Part shown: in pieces, positions 17,395-25,299 of the stretch
Numbering within the stretch: the first letter of the stretch is position 1
Layout: every line of letters starts with the position of its first letter
From: Chitinophaga hostae
Lineage (GTDB): Bacteria; Bacteroidota; Bacteroidia; Chitinophagales; Chitinophagaceae
Length of the DNA stretch: 64,000 nt
Assembly: GCF_018224885.1 (NCBI RefSeq)
Contig: NZ_JAGTXB010000024.1
Location: forward strand, 1 to 64,000
Direction of reading: 5' to 3'
Notes under the pieces: generated by a model
What the model was told of the DNA's origin: nothing
Database searches by the model: none
The model's input: the letters and a program-made list of their open reading frames with translations, nothing else
Made by a program: the position numbers and the translations under genes

Positions 17395-18497
17395 TAATTC
17401 GCAGCTTTGAATGCTACGGATTCAATAATCACATCCAGTTTCTTCAAGGCAGCCATATCGGAACGGATGGTTTTATCGCCGGTTACCTGGTCGTATTGCT
17501 TCGGATCGCCGGTATTATTGGCTTTCAGTACAATGATGACGTTTTTGCCTTCGAGGGAGCCGCCATTCCAGCTGGATACCCTGCCGCCATCGGTCCATTC
17601 AAAACCATTGATTTTGAAAGGGCGGCCGTTTACTTTGATGAGTTTATCCAGTGGGTCGCCGGCTTTGATGCCGTAGGGCGACTTCCATTTGGAGGGGTAA
17701 TGGGAAAATGTGAGGATATTTCCGTTTTCACCGTCAAATTGCACTTCCAGTTCGTTGTCGGTGTCGGGATAGATCACATAAGCTTCTCCGTCTTTATCAC
17801 CTGCCAGGTTCACCGCATCGTGCTGGGTAACATTGGCGGCGCCGTACATTTCCACGAGCTGTTCGGGGGTGCGTACCTGGAAAAGGGGGCGAACCTCCCA
17901 GTTGCGGGTATCAGCTGCGGGGGCGGTATTGGCTGCCGCAGTGGCAGCTCCTTCCGGGGAGGCGGCGCTGTTACTTTCGGATGCAGTGCTATTGGTAGCC
18001 ACCGGTGTGGAGGCAGCGGCCTGGTTGGCAGCAGCTACTTCTGCAATGGTAGCAGGTGGCTTTTTGCCGGTTACCGGGCCGGTATAAGTGGTCAGGAAGT
18101 CTTTTTTATCATCCAGGAGCGATTTGGTGTCCCCTTTAAATTTATTGGCGGTATACGTGGCAATCGGGAATACGCTGTTGGTTTGCAGCTCCAGACTACG
18201 CAGGTTGGTGATAAACCGCTGCCGGTTACAATCGCTGTACTGGTACAGGTATTTTAAAGCGGCATCCAGGGCCACCGGGTCTTTCTTCAGGTCAAAAACA
18301 GTAGAGTCAATATCCAGACCGGCATTGCCGCTGCGGGTCAGTTGTTCTGCAATGTAGCCGGTAATGGAATCATGGGGTAATTGGTAGTGCGCCGCTACCC
18401 GTGCGGAAAAATCGTCGATGATCGCCTGACTGAGCTTCGTTTGGGCGTTCAGGAATACCGGAACGAAGAGAGCAACCAATATGAAAAGCCTTTTCAT
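17394..18497 (-). CDS. Exported protein of unknown function with Ala/Ser-rich linker
   Basis: A 367-residue protein with a signal peptide (FILVALFVPVFLNAQ). It has a helical N-terminal domain (about 20-150), a low-complexity Ala/Thr/Ser-rich linker (about 160-205), and a C-terminal domain (about 210-367) with LVEMYGAANVTQHDA, GEAYVIYPDTDNELEV and GDPLDKLIKVNGRPFKI. The last two are reminiscent of proteins that bind or measure a small ligand in the periplasm. I do not recognise the family. The open frame extends to 18551, but the start at 18497 gives a clean signal peptide. Its stop codon overlaps the end of palindrome copy 1. Confidence 0.68.
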   Translation of the reverse strand: MKRLFILVALFVPVFLNAQTKLSQAIIDDFSARVAAHYQLPHDSITGYIAEQLTRSGNAGLDIDSTVFDLKKDPVALDAALKYLYQYSDCNRQRFITNLRSLELQTNSVFPIATYTANKFKGDTKSLLDDKKDFLTTYTGPVTGKKPPATIAEVAAANQAAASTPVATNSTASESNSAASPEGAATAAANTAPAADTRNWEVRPLFQVRTPEQLVEMYGAANVTQHDAVNLAGDKDGEAYVIYPDTDNELEVQFDGENGNILTFSHYPSKWKSPYGIKAGDPLDKLIKVNGRPFKINGFEWTDGGRVSSWNGGSLEGKNVIIVLKANNTGDPKQYDQVTGDKTIRSDMAALKKLDVIIESVAFKAAN

Positions 18498-18670
18498 GTG
18501 AGCTGTATTGATAATCTTAAAAACTAACAACATTAACTGGTTTGAGATCACTAATTTATGTAATCTTTATCAACACGGTGACTATTACTGCCGGGAGGGC
18601 GGTAAATAGTAAAACGTACGGATACTGAAATATAGTATTTTTAAAGGCAGACCGCGGCAAAGAAATGAAT

Positions 18671-19195
18671 TTATGGTTGAGGCGGCAGCGTGTCGCGGGT
18701 TTTGATAAATGCCTCGTATTGCTTTTTTATCTCCAGGTAAAGATCATAGTCGGCAGCATTTTTTAAGAACAGGTAATCGGGGGTATAGTGCCGCATGAAA
18801 AGTTGAAGGCTGTCGCCATCCAGCTTAGTCACCCGGTTTACCAGGGAAGGAGTGTAAACGCTGCTCACAAACATTTCCTGCTCTTTGCTGAGCAACATGT
18901 TCCTGAACGCTATTTTCTTTTTATTTTTTTTATACTGGGTTACCTTATACAGGTTGTTGATATTTACGGCCAGTCCTGTATATACCTCGTACCACTTTGG
19001 GCGCCTGAAAGTAAGCTCCCTGCCGTATTCTTCCCGGAAGGCCAGGGAATCCCTGAAGAAATTATACTGGATAATATGAACGGTTTTTAATTGCACCGGC
19101 GGCTTAACAGCCGTATCTGAAGCTTTATTTTGCGCAAAGCTGCGGGTAGCGGTAAAACTTAACAGCAGTAACCATATCCTTAATGCGGGCTTCAT
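18671..19195 (-). CDS. Exported protein of unknown function
   Basis: A protein of about 174 residues with a signal peptide (IWLLLLSFTATRSFAQ). The mature region is rich in basic and aromatic residues and has RDSLAFREEYGREL, VNINNLYKVTQYKKNKKK, AFRNMLLSKEQEMFV and a C-terminal YDLYLEIKKQYEAF helix. This looks like the tail part of Bacteroidota carboxypeptidase-regulatory-like periplasmic proteins, though the N-terminal beta-sandwich is absent. The start at 19195 is chosen over 19282 because it directly precedes the signal sequence. It is divergent from the TPM-domain gene, with 75 bp between starts. Confidence 0.6.
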   Translation of the reverse strand: MKPALRIWLLLLSFTATRSFAQNKASDTAVKPPVQLKTVHIIQYNFFRDSLAFREEYGRELTFRRPKWYEVYTGLAVNINNLYKVTQYKKNKKKIAFRNMLLSKEQEMFVSSVYTPSLVNRVTKLDGDSLQLFMRHYTPDYLFLKNAADYDLYLEIKKQYEAFIKTRDTLPPQP

Positions 19196-19270
19196 AAAGG
19201 GCTTAAAATACTTTTTTCTCTTTAAATGAAAAGTTAAATAAACATATCTTAGGGGGCAGAATGTATCCCA

Positions 19271-20938
19271 ATGAAGTATCATCCATATTTTTTGAAAAGT
19301 GTTTTACTGGCATTGTTGTTAACAGTTGTTATTTCATGTGACCAGGAGAAGAAGAAAAAATTTACAGTAGCAGATGTTCCGGACCCCAAACAAACGGGCG
19401 GAGGATATGTCAGTAACCCCGACCACCTTATTTCCGATCAGGCAGTTACTGAGCTGAATGAGAAACTATCGGCGCTGGATCATGCGGGCAAGGTGCAGGT
19501 AGCTGTGGTGGTGATACACAGTATCGGGGAAAATGAAACCCGTGATTTCGCCCATCAACTGTTTAACTACTGGAAAATAGGGGATAAGGAGAAGAATAAC
19601 GGGTTATTGATCCTGATGGTAGAAGATGCCCGCAAGCTGGAATTTGAAACAGGTTACGGCATCGAGGCAGATATGCCGGATATTACCTGTTACCGCATCC
19701 AGCAGGAGTACATGATTCCCCGTATAAAGGAACACAACTATGATGCGGCGTTTACAGATGGCATATTGTCGGTAGCTTCCCTGTTTAATAATGGCAATTA
19801 TGCTTATGATATGCTGCCGGATGTACCCGCGCCGGATCATTCGTTGTTGCCTGATAACAATGTAGTTGACCCGGTGGCGGTGGATTTGCCGGCGGTAACG
19901 GTGGCTGCCGACAGCGCTGTGGCGGAAGCTGATAACAGCGTAGCATACGCCCAACGGCAGCAATTTGCAGATACGCCCACCAACAACAATTCATCTACTT
20001 ATATCGGCGACTTCTCGTTTATCGGCGTCATTCTCTGGCTCATTATATCGGCGATATTGATGCGCGTTTTCTTTGGAAAAATAGTCAGGCAAAACAAAGG
20101 CGCCAATGCAGAGCCGGTGACTATTTCCGGGTATACGAACGAATTTTTCCGACCCGGTTGGGTAGGATTGCTGCTGTTACACGGTGGCGCTTTTGCCTGC
20201 ATTTATTATATCGCGTTCCAACGTCATACGGACATAGGGTTTGTAAAAATGTTCGTATTGTATTACCTGGTGTGGGTAGTATTTATTCACGTAGCAGTAC
20301 TGATTATTATGGCGCGTTCAGCTGCGCTGCTGCGGGGAAAAGACCGGCACGAAAAATGGCTGCAGCTCGAAGTGTTGCGGCGTGATTTCGGCCGTGCAGG
20401 ATATGTGTTTCCGGCGCCTTACCTGTGGCTTTACCTGGGCTGGTTAAAAATACGGCTCAATCATCTTCGGAACGATCCATATGATTGTCATCATTGCCTC
20501 AAACCTATGCACAAACTGGATGAAAAAGCTGACAATAAATTCCTTGATAAAAAACAGGTCATAGAAGAAGAGTTGCAATCGGTGGACTATGATGTATGGG
20601 GCTGTGACACCTGCGATAGCAAAACGATTTTGAATTATACCAATATGCGCAGTTCGCTGGCGCAATGCCCTTCCTGCGCACATATGACTTATAAAAATAA
20701 CGGTATGGTGACCAAAATGCCGGCTACTTATGCTTCTGCGGGCTGGGGTGTTACCAAATATGCCTGCGCGGCCTGCGGATTTAAACACGAGTACCGGTAT
20801 ACCATCGCTAAACTCGTGGAGTCATCTTCGTCTTCGTCCTCTTCCTCGGGCAGCTCTTATTCAAGTTCCTCTTCCTCCTCTTCTTCCAGCTGGGGAGGCG
20901 GTTCTTCAGGAGGAGGAGGAGCCAGCAGCAGCTGGTAA
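19271..20938 (+). CDS. TPM-domain (YgcG-like) membrane lipoprotein with zinc-ribbon-like and poly-Ser/Gly tail
   Basis: A 555-residue protein. A lipoprotein signal (VVISCDQ, Cys near 23) is followed by a TPM domain (about 35-170; PDHLISDQAVTELNEKLSAL and LILMVEDARKLEFETGYGIE), the fold of thylakoid TLP18.3/YgcG proteins. Next come transmembrane helices at about 245-265, 290-312 and 322-350. A cysteine-rich region with four CxxC pairs follows (CHHC, CDTC, CPSC, CAAC, about 400-505) and looks zinc-binding. The last 40 residues are almost only Ser and Gly, ending in Trp, as in many YgcG proteins. Those proteins are linked to membrane integrity or protein turnover in photosynthetic relatives; the function here is unknown. 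Confidence 0.8.
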   Translation: MKYHPYFLKSVLLALLLTVVISCDQEKKKKFTVADVPDPKQTGGGYVSNPDHLISDQAVTELNEKLSALDHAGKVQVAVVVIHSIGENETRDFAHQLFNYWKIGDKEKNNGLLILMVEDARKLEFETGYGIEADMPDITCYRIQQEYMIPRIKEHNYDAAFTDGILSVASLFNNGNYAYDMLPDVPAPDHSLLPDNNVVDPVAVDLPAVTVAADSAVAEADNSVAYAQRQQFADTPTNNNSSTYIGDFSFIGVILWLIISAILMRVFFGKIVRQNKGANAEPVTISGYTNEFFRPGWVGLLLLHGGAFACIYYIAFQRHTDIGFVKMFVLYYLVWVVFIHVAVLIIMARSAALLRGKDRHEKWLQLEVLRRDFGRAGYVFPAPYLWLYLGWLKIRLNHLRNDPYDCHHCLKPMHKLDEKADNKFLDKKQVIEEELQSVDYDVWGCDTCDSKTILNYTNMRSSLAQCPSCAHMTYKNNGMVTKMPATYASAGWGVTKYACAACGFKHEYRYTIAKLVESSSSSSSSSGSSYSSSSSSSSSSWGGGSSGGGGASSSW

Positions 20939-20981
20939 CCAGTAATGATTTGAAGGATTATAAAAGACGGAACGCGACCAT

Positions 20982-21009
20982 AAAAAAGAGCCGGTTAAAT
21001 AACCGGCTC
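20982..21009 (-). terminator. Intrinsic terminator after the DUF6515-like gene
   Basis: A perfect 9-bp stem (GAGCCGGTT with AACCGGCTC, loop AAAT). On the minus strand it is followed by TTTTTTA, so it terminates the gene ending at 21035. On the plus strand it is followed only by CCTCTTCG. It could still slow transcripts arriving from the TPM gene. Confidence 0.8.
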
Positions 21010-21034
21010 CCTCTTCGTCTGAATAAATATTTTC

Positions 21035-21850
21035 TTAATTATCGGCATTCATTTTACCTACCACTTTATATCCTGCAACGGAATTATCGCTGTTTAAGAT
21101 AGTCTGGTAATACATACCGTCCGGTGATAAAAAGTATTGCTGACCATTGATATTCACGGTGCGGCAATTATCCGGTAACTGTGAAATGATATTGTCGGTA
21201 CTGTTACCGGGATCGTTGTCCGGAACATTTGAATTTCCCTGATCTTCCGTAACTGTCACTGTTTTGTCGCCTATTTTACCATTTTTTCCTACAACAATGT
21301 AACGTCTGCCGTTATCTGTCATTGTTTCCTGGTAATAGGTGCCGTTTAATTCGTAATAGGTGTTTCCATCTACCGTAATTTCCTGTGCACCTTCCGGTAA
21401 ATCCGGTACAGCTGCTCCTACAGGCGCTTCTACCACTTTGTAGCCCCTGGTGTCGCCGGTAGATTCATAGTAGGCGCCTCCATAGTAATACATCGGACCA
21501 AAGGCCGCTCCCAGTGAATAATAGCCGAAAGGCAGGGTTGAAACATATATTCCCAAACGGGGATAGAACGGGTGGTAGTAAGGTCTGTAGTAAGGCCGGT
21601 AATAAGGGCGATAATATACGCGGCCACCCGGGCGGTAACCATAACCATGATAATAGCCCCTGTTAACCGGCGCCGTCATTCTTGGCGACGACATGCGTGG
21701 AGCCGAGTATACTCTTCCGCTTCCGCCGAAGTGGCCTCCGCCACCGCGACCGCCTCCACCTGAATGAACCCGCTGTGCGTATGCACCGCTTACTGTAAAT
21801 GTGCCCAGGAGGCCAATCAGCACAAACAGTATATAAAATCTGTTTTTCAT
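21035..21850 (-). CDS. DUF6515-like exported protein
   Basis: A 271-residue exported protein (signal peptide ending SGAYAQ). A low-complexity stretch rich in Gly, Arg and Tyr (about 27-95, with repeated YYRPYYRP units) is followed by a hydrophobic segment (RLGIYVSTLPFGYYSL) and two or three copies of a small beta motif (LPEGAQEITVDGNTYYELNG, then a YFLSPDGMYYQ copy near the end). This order matches the Bacteroidota DUF6515 family of unknown function. The Tyr-rich part may be surface- or envelope-associated. A U-tailed hairpin follows the gene. Confidence 0.72.
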   Translation of the reverse strand: MKNRFYILFVLIGLLGTFTVSGAYAQRVHSGGGGRGGGGHFGGSGRVYSAPRMSSPRMTAPVNRGYYHGYGYRPGGRVYYRPYYRPYYRPYYHPFYPRLGIYVSTLPFGYYSLGAAFGPMYYYGGAYYESTGDTRGYKVVEAPVGAAVPDLPEGAQEITVDGNTYYELNGTYYQETMTDNGRRYIVVGKNGKIGDKTVTVTEDQGNSNVPDNDPGNSTDNIISQLPDNCRTVNINGQQYFLSPDGMYYQTILNSDNSVAGYKVVGKMNADN

Positions 21851-22143
21851 TTCTTTAACATTAAGTTGGTAATCGTCTCATCAATTCCGCTATTGCTCAA
21901 TTACTTATTAGACGGTAAAGGGAGACGGAAGTTTAACTGAACAGCTATTATATGCAAAAATGCGGCCGGTTTAAGCGGGTTTTGTACCGCCGTATGCAGT
22001 GGTGTCACAACGCAGGTCCGGGCCGTATATGATGTTGAATAACCCAGCTATACATTATTTTTTTTGAATTCGCATATTCATTTTTATTCAGTGTTTATTT
22101 AATCTGTTCATTCTTATTCATTACGATTCTTGCAACGAAACAT

Positions 22144-22174
22144 GTTTTTCCAACATAACCGCTTCCTATCTTTG
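22144..22174 (+). promoter_or_regulatory. Possible promoter upstream of the stem-loop array
   Basis: TATCTTTG at 22167-22174 fits the Bacteroidota -7 element TAnnTTTG. The -33 position carries only GTTTTT instead of TTTG, so the match is partial. A transcript from here would run into the stem-loop array. Confidence 0.4.
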
Positions 22175-22795
22175 CATTATAACGATCAACGATTATTGAT
22201 TTGTTACACCGAAATCTGTTTTTAGTCTGTCTGCAATCCTTCCCGATAACCTTTTTCGTAACAGCCTGCCTGGTTACGCTATGCAGAGGTTTACCAATCA
22301 TTTTTTACGTAGGAAAATAATGTATAAAACCCGCTATTGATATTTACCGATGACTAGAACTAACGTAAGGGAAGTTTTCCCTGCCATTAAAACGACTAAC
22401 TGTTCGCTTGTAGTATTTATTGTTGACATTGAAATTTAACCCACATGCAATCCTTTTTATTCAACCGGAAGTTTCAGACTTGTACCTTCCTGGGACATTA
22501 TCATTATCAGCTTTTTCTTTTTGTACTGAATTAAGGAGCATCCTGTTCAGGTAATATCTGCCCGCACTTTATGCTGCTGTGAGCTACAGGAATTGCCATC
22601 CGGAAAAATGCCTTGCTGTAAAGGTATTGACCGGTAGCTGATCCGGCTACACCATCCGTTGGTGAGCCTTCGGAAAAGGGACCACCATGCCATCGGGAAA
22701 ATGAAATTTGGAGTGCGTTCATTGTTTGTTACCAAATAAGCAGATAACCCTTAACGGCTATTCACTAATGGGGTGATAGTACACACAGATAAAAT

Positions 22796-22817
22796 GGACT
22801 GTTTTTCCAGGCAGTCC
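22796..22817 (+). repeat. Array stem-loop 1
   Basis: Stem GGACTG / CAGTCC (6 bp, perfect), loop TTTTTCCAGG. Confidence 0.75.
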
Positions 22818-22876
22818 GGTTCTTCTTGACAATTGAGATGAATTATTAGTTGAAGTCTTTGCGACACTGTCATAAC

Positions 22877-22900
22877 GGGACCACTTATTCAGGTAGTCCC
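22877..22900 (+). repeat. Array stem-loop 2
   Basis: Stem GGGAC / GTCCC, extended by one mismatch and one pair; loop region TTATTCAGG. It is followed by CCTCTTTACGGTGA. Confidence 0.75.
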
Positions 22901-23012
22901 CCTCTTTACGGTGATCAGCAGAAAACCCGGGGCAAACAGGAAAACGATAGAATAGGAAAGTATTACAACAGGAAATTGGAGTGCAACATACACGATGGAA
23001 GCTTTATGCCCT

Positions 23013-23034
23013 GGACCGTTTTTCTAAACGGTCC
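23013..23034 (+). repeat. Array stem-loop 3
   Basis: Perfect 8-bp stem GGACCGTT / AACGGTCC with loop TTTCTA. Here the loop's TTTCCAG is altered, but the stem is longer. Confidence 0.8.
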
Positions 23035-23168
23035 CCACTATCAGCATCATCAATATGCAGGTACAAAACAGGCATATTGTTCATATATAAAAAGTAGTAA
23101 ACGCCATATGTTAACCTCTCAGTGTAAATAAAATCATATCATTTATACTGCGATTGATTCGGAATCCA

Positions 23169-23192
23169 GGGACTGCTTATTCAGGCGGTCCC
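23169..23192 (+). repeat. Array stem-loop 4
   Basis: Stem GGGACTGC / GCGGTCCC (8 bp including one T-G pair), loop TTATTCAG. It is followed by CTTACCAGGAA. Confidence 0.8.
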
Positions 23193-23275
23193 CTTACCAG
23201 GAAATCCGGCTGTAACAACAGCCTTTAAATAAATAAAACGGTTTTTCATAGGTGCATTTGATTTGGGAATGGAAG

Positions 23276-23297
23276 GGACCATCTTTCCAGGTGGTCC
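23276..23297 (+). repeat. Array stem-loop 5
   Basis: Stem GGACCAT / GTGGTCC (7 bp including one T-G pair), loop CTTTCCAG. It is followed by TTATCTGAA. Confidence 0.8.
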
Positions 23298-23365
23298 TTA
23301 TCTGAACCTGATGAGTCATTGCCCGGCAAATGAAATATACGATGGATCGGACATACTAAAAACGG

Positions 23366-23389
23366 GGGGCTGTTTTTCCAGACGGCCCC
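23366..23389 (+). repeat. Array stem-loop 6
   Basis: Stem GGGGCTGT / ACGGCCCC (8 bp including one T-G pair), loop TTTTCCAG. It is followed by ATTACCTGA. Confidence 0.8.
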
Positions 23390-23472
23390 ATTACCTGACT
23401 ACCCTGGTAATAGCACGGCTGCGCTGTTACTGCAACATAGCTCATTTTTGAGGTGGACGTAAATTGATATAG

Positions 23473-23494
23473 GGGCTGTTTATCAAAACAGCCC
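23473..23494 (+). repeat. Array stem-loop 7
   Basis: Perfect 8-bp stem GGGCTGTT / AACAGCCC with loop TATCAA. It is the last copy, 106 bp before the aldo/keto reductase start. Confidence 0.78.
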
Positions 23495-23599
23495 GGTATT
23501 TAAACCGGAGGGATAGGAGAAATGAAAGATTGGCCATAACTTCGTTATCATCGCTTTTGCGGAAAACCATTGATAACATAACGTGAAAATCCGGATGTA

Positions 23600-24496
23600 A
23601 TGCAATATCGTCTCCTTGGGAAATCAACACTCTCCGTCAGTGAAATAGGATTTGGCTGTATGTCGCTCGGCAGCAATGATGCCGATAATGCCAGGCTTAT
23701 TCATCACGCACTGGACGAAGGAATTAATCTTTTTGATACCGCTGATCTTTATGAACACGGACAAAATGAAATTACTGTTGGCAAGGCATTGAAGGAACGC
23801 AGAGCCGGTGTGGTGATTGCCACCAAAGTAGGCAACCAATGGAAAGCAGATGGAAGCGGATGGGACTGGAATCCGGGTAAAGCCTACATCATCGCATCTG
23901 TGGAGGAAAGCCTGAAACGCCTGCAAACAGACTATATAGACCTCTACCAGCTTCATGGCGGTACCATAGAAGATCAGATAGATGATACCATCGCTGCCTT
24001 TGAAACCCTGCAGCAACAAGGAAAGATCAGGTATTACGGCATCTCCTCCATCCGGCCTGATGTGATAAGGGAATATGTGAAACGGTCGCATATCGTGAGT
24101 GTGATGATGCAATACAGTTTGCTGGATCGTCGCCCGGAAGAAACCTGTTTTCCCTTGCTGGCCCATAGCCAGGTAGGCGTGCTGGCCCGGGGAAGTGTGG
24201 CCAAAGGACTGCTGCTGGGGAAGCCCGCCGTACCTTATCTGAACTACGCTGCCGATGAAGTAGCCGCGGCAGCAACAGCCATTGGTAAAATCAGCGGACC
24301 GGAACGCGATGCGGCGCAAACCGCGCTGCGCTTCGTATTGCAGCAACCGGTAATCAGCAGCGCCATAGTAGGTATACGTACCGGCGCACAACTGGAAGAC
24401 GCGCTCCGGGCCGCAAGTACACCAGCATTGCAGGATGATGAAATAACGCAATTAACACAGGCCATCGCTATAAATAAATACGATCAGCACCGCTGA
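23600..24496 (+). CDS. Aldo/keto reductase
   Basis: A 298-residue aldo/keto reductase with a complete catalytic tetrad: Asp46 and Tyr51 in FDTADLYEHGQ, Lys76 in VVIATKVGNQ and His119 in YIDLYQLHGG. It also has the cofactor-binding end SSAIVGIRTGAQLEDAL. It is probably a cytoplasmic NADPH-dependent oxidoreductase of the YghZ/Tas-like group. It stands directly after the stem-loop array and 98 bp before the DJ-1/PfpI gene on the same strand, so both could share a transcript. The substrate is unknown. Confidence 0.92.
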   Translation: MQYRLLGKSTLSVSEIGFGCMSLGSNDADNARLIHHALDEGINLFDTADLYEHGQNEITVGKALKERRAGVVIATKVGNQWKADGSGWDWNPGKAYIIASVEESLKRLQTDYIDLYQLHGGTIEDQIDDTIAAFETLQQQGKIRYYGISSIRPDVIREYVKRSHIVSVMMQYSLLDRRPEETCFPLLAHSQVGVLARGSVAKGLLLGKPAVPYLNYAADEVAAAATAIGKISGPERDAAQTALRFVLQQPVISSAIVGIRTGAQLEDALRAASTPALQDDEITQLTQAIAINKYDQHR

Positions 24497-24594
24497 GCAG
24501 CCATAATTACCCGGGAAACGCAGACCGGCATATTTCTCTGCTCCCCGTTTACAGCGTACTGCATTATTATTGTACCGCGTTTAAAGCTCCATGT

Positions 24595-25299
24595 ATGCAA
24601 AAACTAAAAGTGGGCATGTTACTCTTTCCTGAGTTAACCATCCTCGATTTTACAGGCCCCTATGATGTATTTATAAAGGCCCCCTGTTTTGAGGTGATCT
24701 CCATTGGTGTAACGAGAGGACCGGTGCGGGCGGAAGGTGGCCTCACCTTGCAGCCGGACATCACGATCGATGACTGCCCCCAGCTGGATATCGTATTTGT
24801 ACCGGGAGGCCGTGGTATCAATGCCCTGCTCACCAATGAGCCATTGTTGCAGTTTTTACGGGTACAGGGCGAAAAGGCAAAATATATTACCTCAGTATGT
24901 ACCGGTGCCTTAGTGCTGGCGGCCGCTGGATTGCTGCATGGCTATAAAGCCACTACTCACTGGCGTTCGCTGGAACTACTGCGTATGTTTGGTGTGGAAA
25001 CGCTGGAAGAAAGAGTAGTAAAGGACAGGAACCGGGTTACTGGTGGCGGCGTTACCGCAGGTATCGATTTTGCATTGGTATTAACGGCGCTGACAGGAGG
25101 GGAGGAAATGGCCAAAGTGATCCAGCTGCAACTGGAATATAACCCTGCGCCTCCCTTTGCAGCCGGTTCTCCGCATACCGCCGGTTTGCCTGTACTGCAA
25201 AAGGCAAAAGAAATAACACAACCGACGCTGGAAACCAGGAAAAAAATTATCCGGCAACTATTGCTGGATCGGGCTTCCTCGTCAATTGGGCTGACCTGA
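24595..25299 (+). CDS. DJ-1/PfpI-family protein, isonitrile-hydratase-like
   Basis: A 234-residue DJ-1/PfpI (class I glutamine-amidotransferase-like) protein. The nucleophile-elbow cysteine is Cys102 in TSVCTGALVLAAAGLL, and the acidic residue Asp18 sits in LTILDFTGPYDVF. The segment GYKATTHWRSLELLRMFGVE and the residue spacing resemble isonitrile hydratase, whose Cys101/Asp17 pair is catalytic (family knowledge). A regulatory AraC domain, common in relatives, is absent. Its last 53 bp overlap the convergent desaturase gene. The family is certain; the enzymatic reaction is a suggestion. Confidence 0.87.
   Translation: MQKLKVGMLLFPELTILDFTGPYDVFIKAPCFEVISIGVTRGPVRAEGGLTLQPDITIDDCPQLDIVFVPGGRGINALLTNEPLLQFLRVQGEKAKYITSVCTGALVLAAAGLLHGYKATTHWRSLELLRMFGVETLEERVVKDRNRVTGGGVTAGIDFALVLTALTGGEEMAKVIQLQLEYNPAPPFAAGSPHTAGLPVLQKAKEITQPTLETRKKIIRQLLLDRASSSIGLT

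Larger units (their letters stand above)
22661..23494 (+). repeat. Array of related stem-loops, consensus GGGACYGY-TTTTTCCAG-GYGGTCCC
   Basis: At least seven elements of 22-24 nt at 22796, 22877, 23013, 23169, 23276, 23366 and 23473, spaced 81-156 bp apart. Each has a 6-8 bp stem starting with G-rich sequence, and most have a T-rich loop around TTTTCCAG. Stem sequences differ between copies while pairing is kept. Three copies contain T-G pairs, which suit RNA made from the plus strand; one has C-A, which suits the other strand. Several are followed by a loosely conserved TTAYCWGRA. The intervening sequence is not repeated. An imperfect inverse-orientation relative lies at 22661-22686. None is followed by a T-run, so they are not ordinary terminators. 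Confidence 0.8.
21851..23599. other. 1.75-kb gene-free region containing the stem-loop array
   Basis: No convincing protein-coding gene is present on either strand. Open frames up to 93 codons exist, but they run through the stem-loops and show no recognisable domain. The first 800 bp are AT-rich with a possible plus-strand promoter near 22144-22174. The last 840 bp carry the repeated stem-loops listed separately. Nothing here looks like a tRNA, rRNA, tmRNA or RNase P RNA. Confidence 0.7.

Noticed and set aside
22850..23451. Small protein genes across the stem-loops (frames of 93 and 62 codons)
   Set aside because: The frames run straight through the hairpins, show no domain or signal sequence, and do not look conserved in composition.
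22661..23494. CRISPR-like array
   Set aside because: Repeat copies are 22-24 nt hairpins with different sequences, spacing varies from 81 to 156 bp, and there are no cas genes.
22661..23494. Integron attC sites
   Set aside because: The RYYYAAC and GTRRRRY-type core sites are absent, and no integrase gene is present.
22796..23494. Rho-independent terminators
   Set aside because: The T-run is in the loop, not after the stem, and the downstream bases are mixed.
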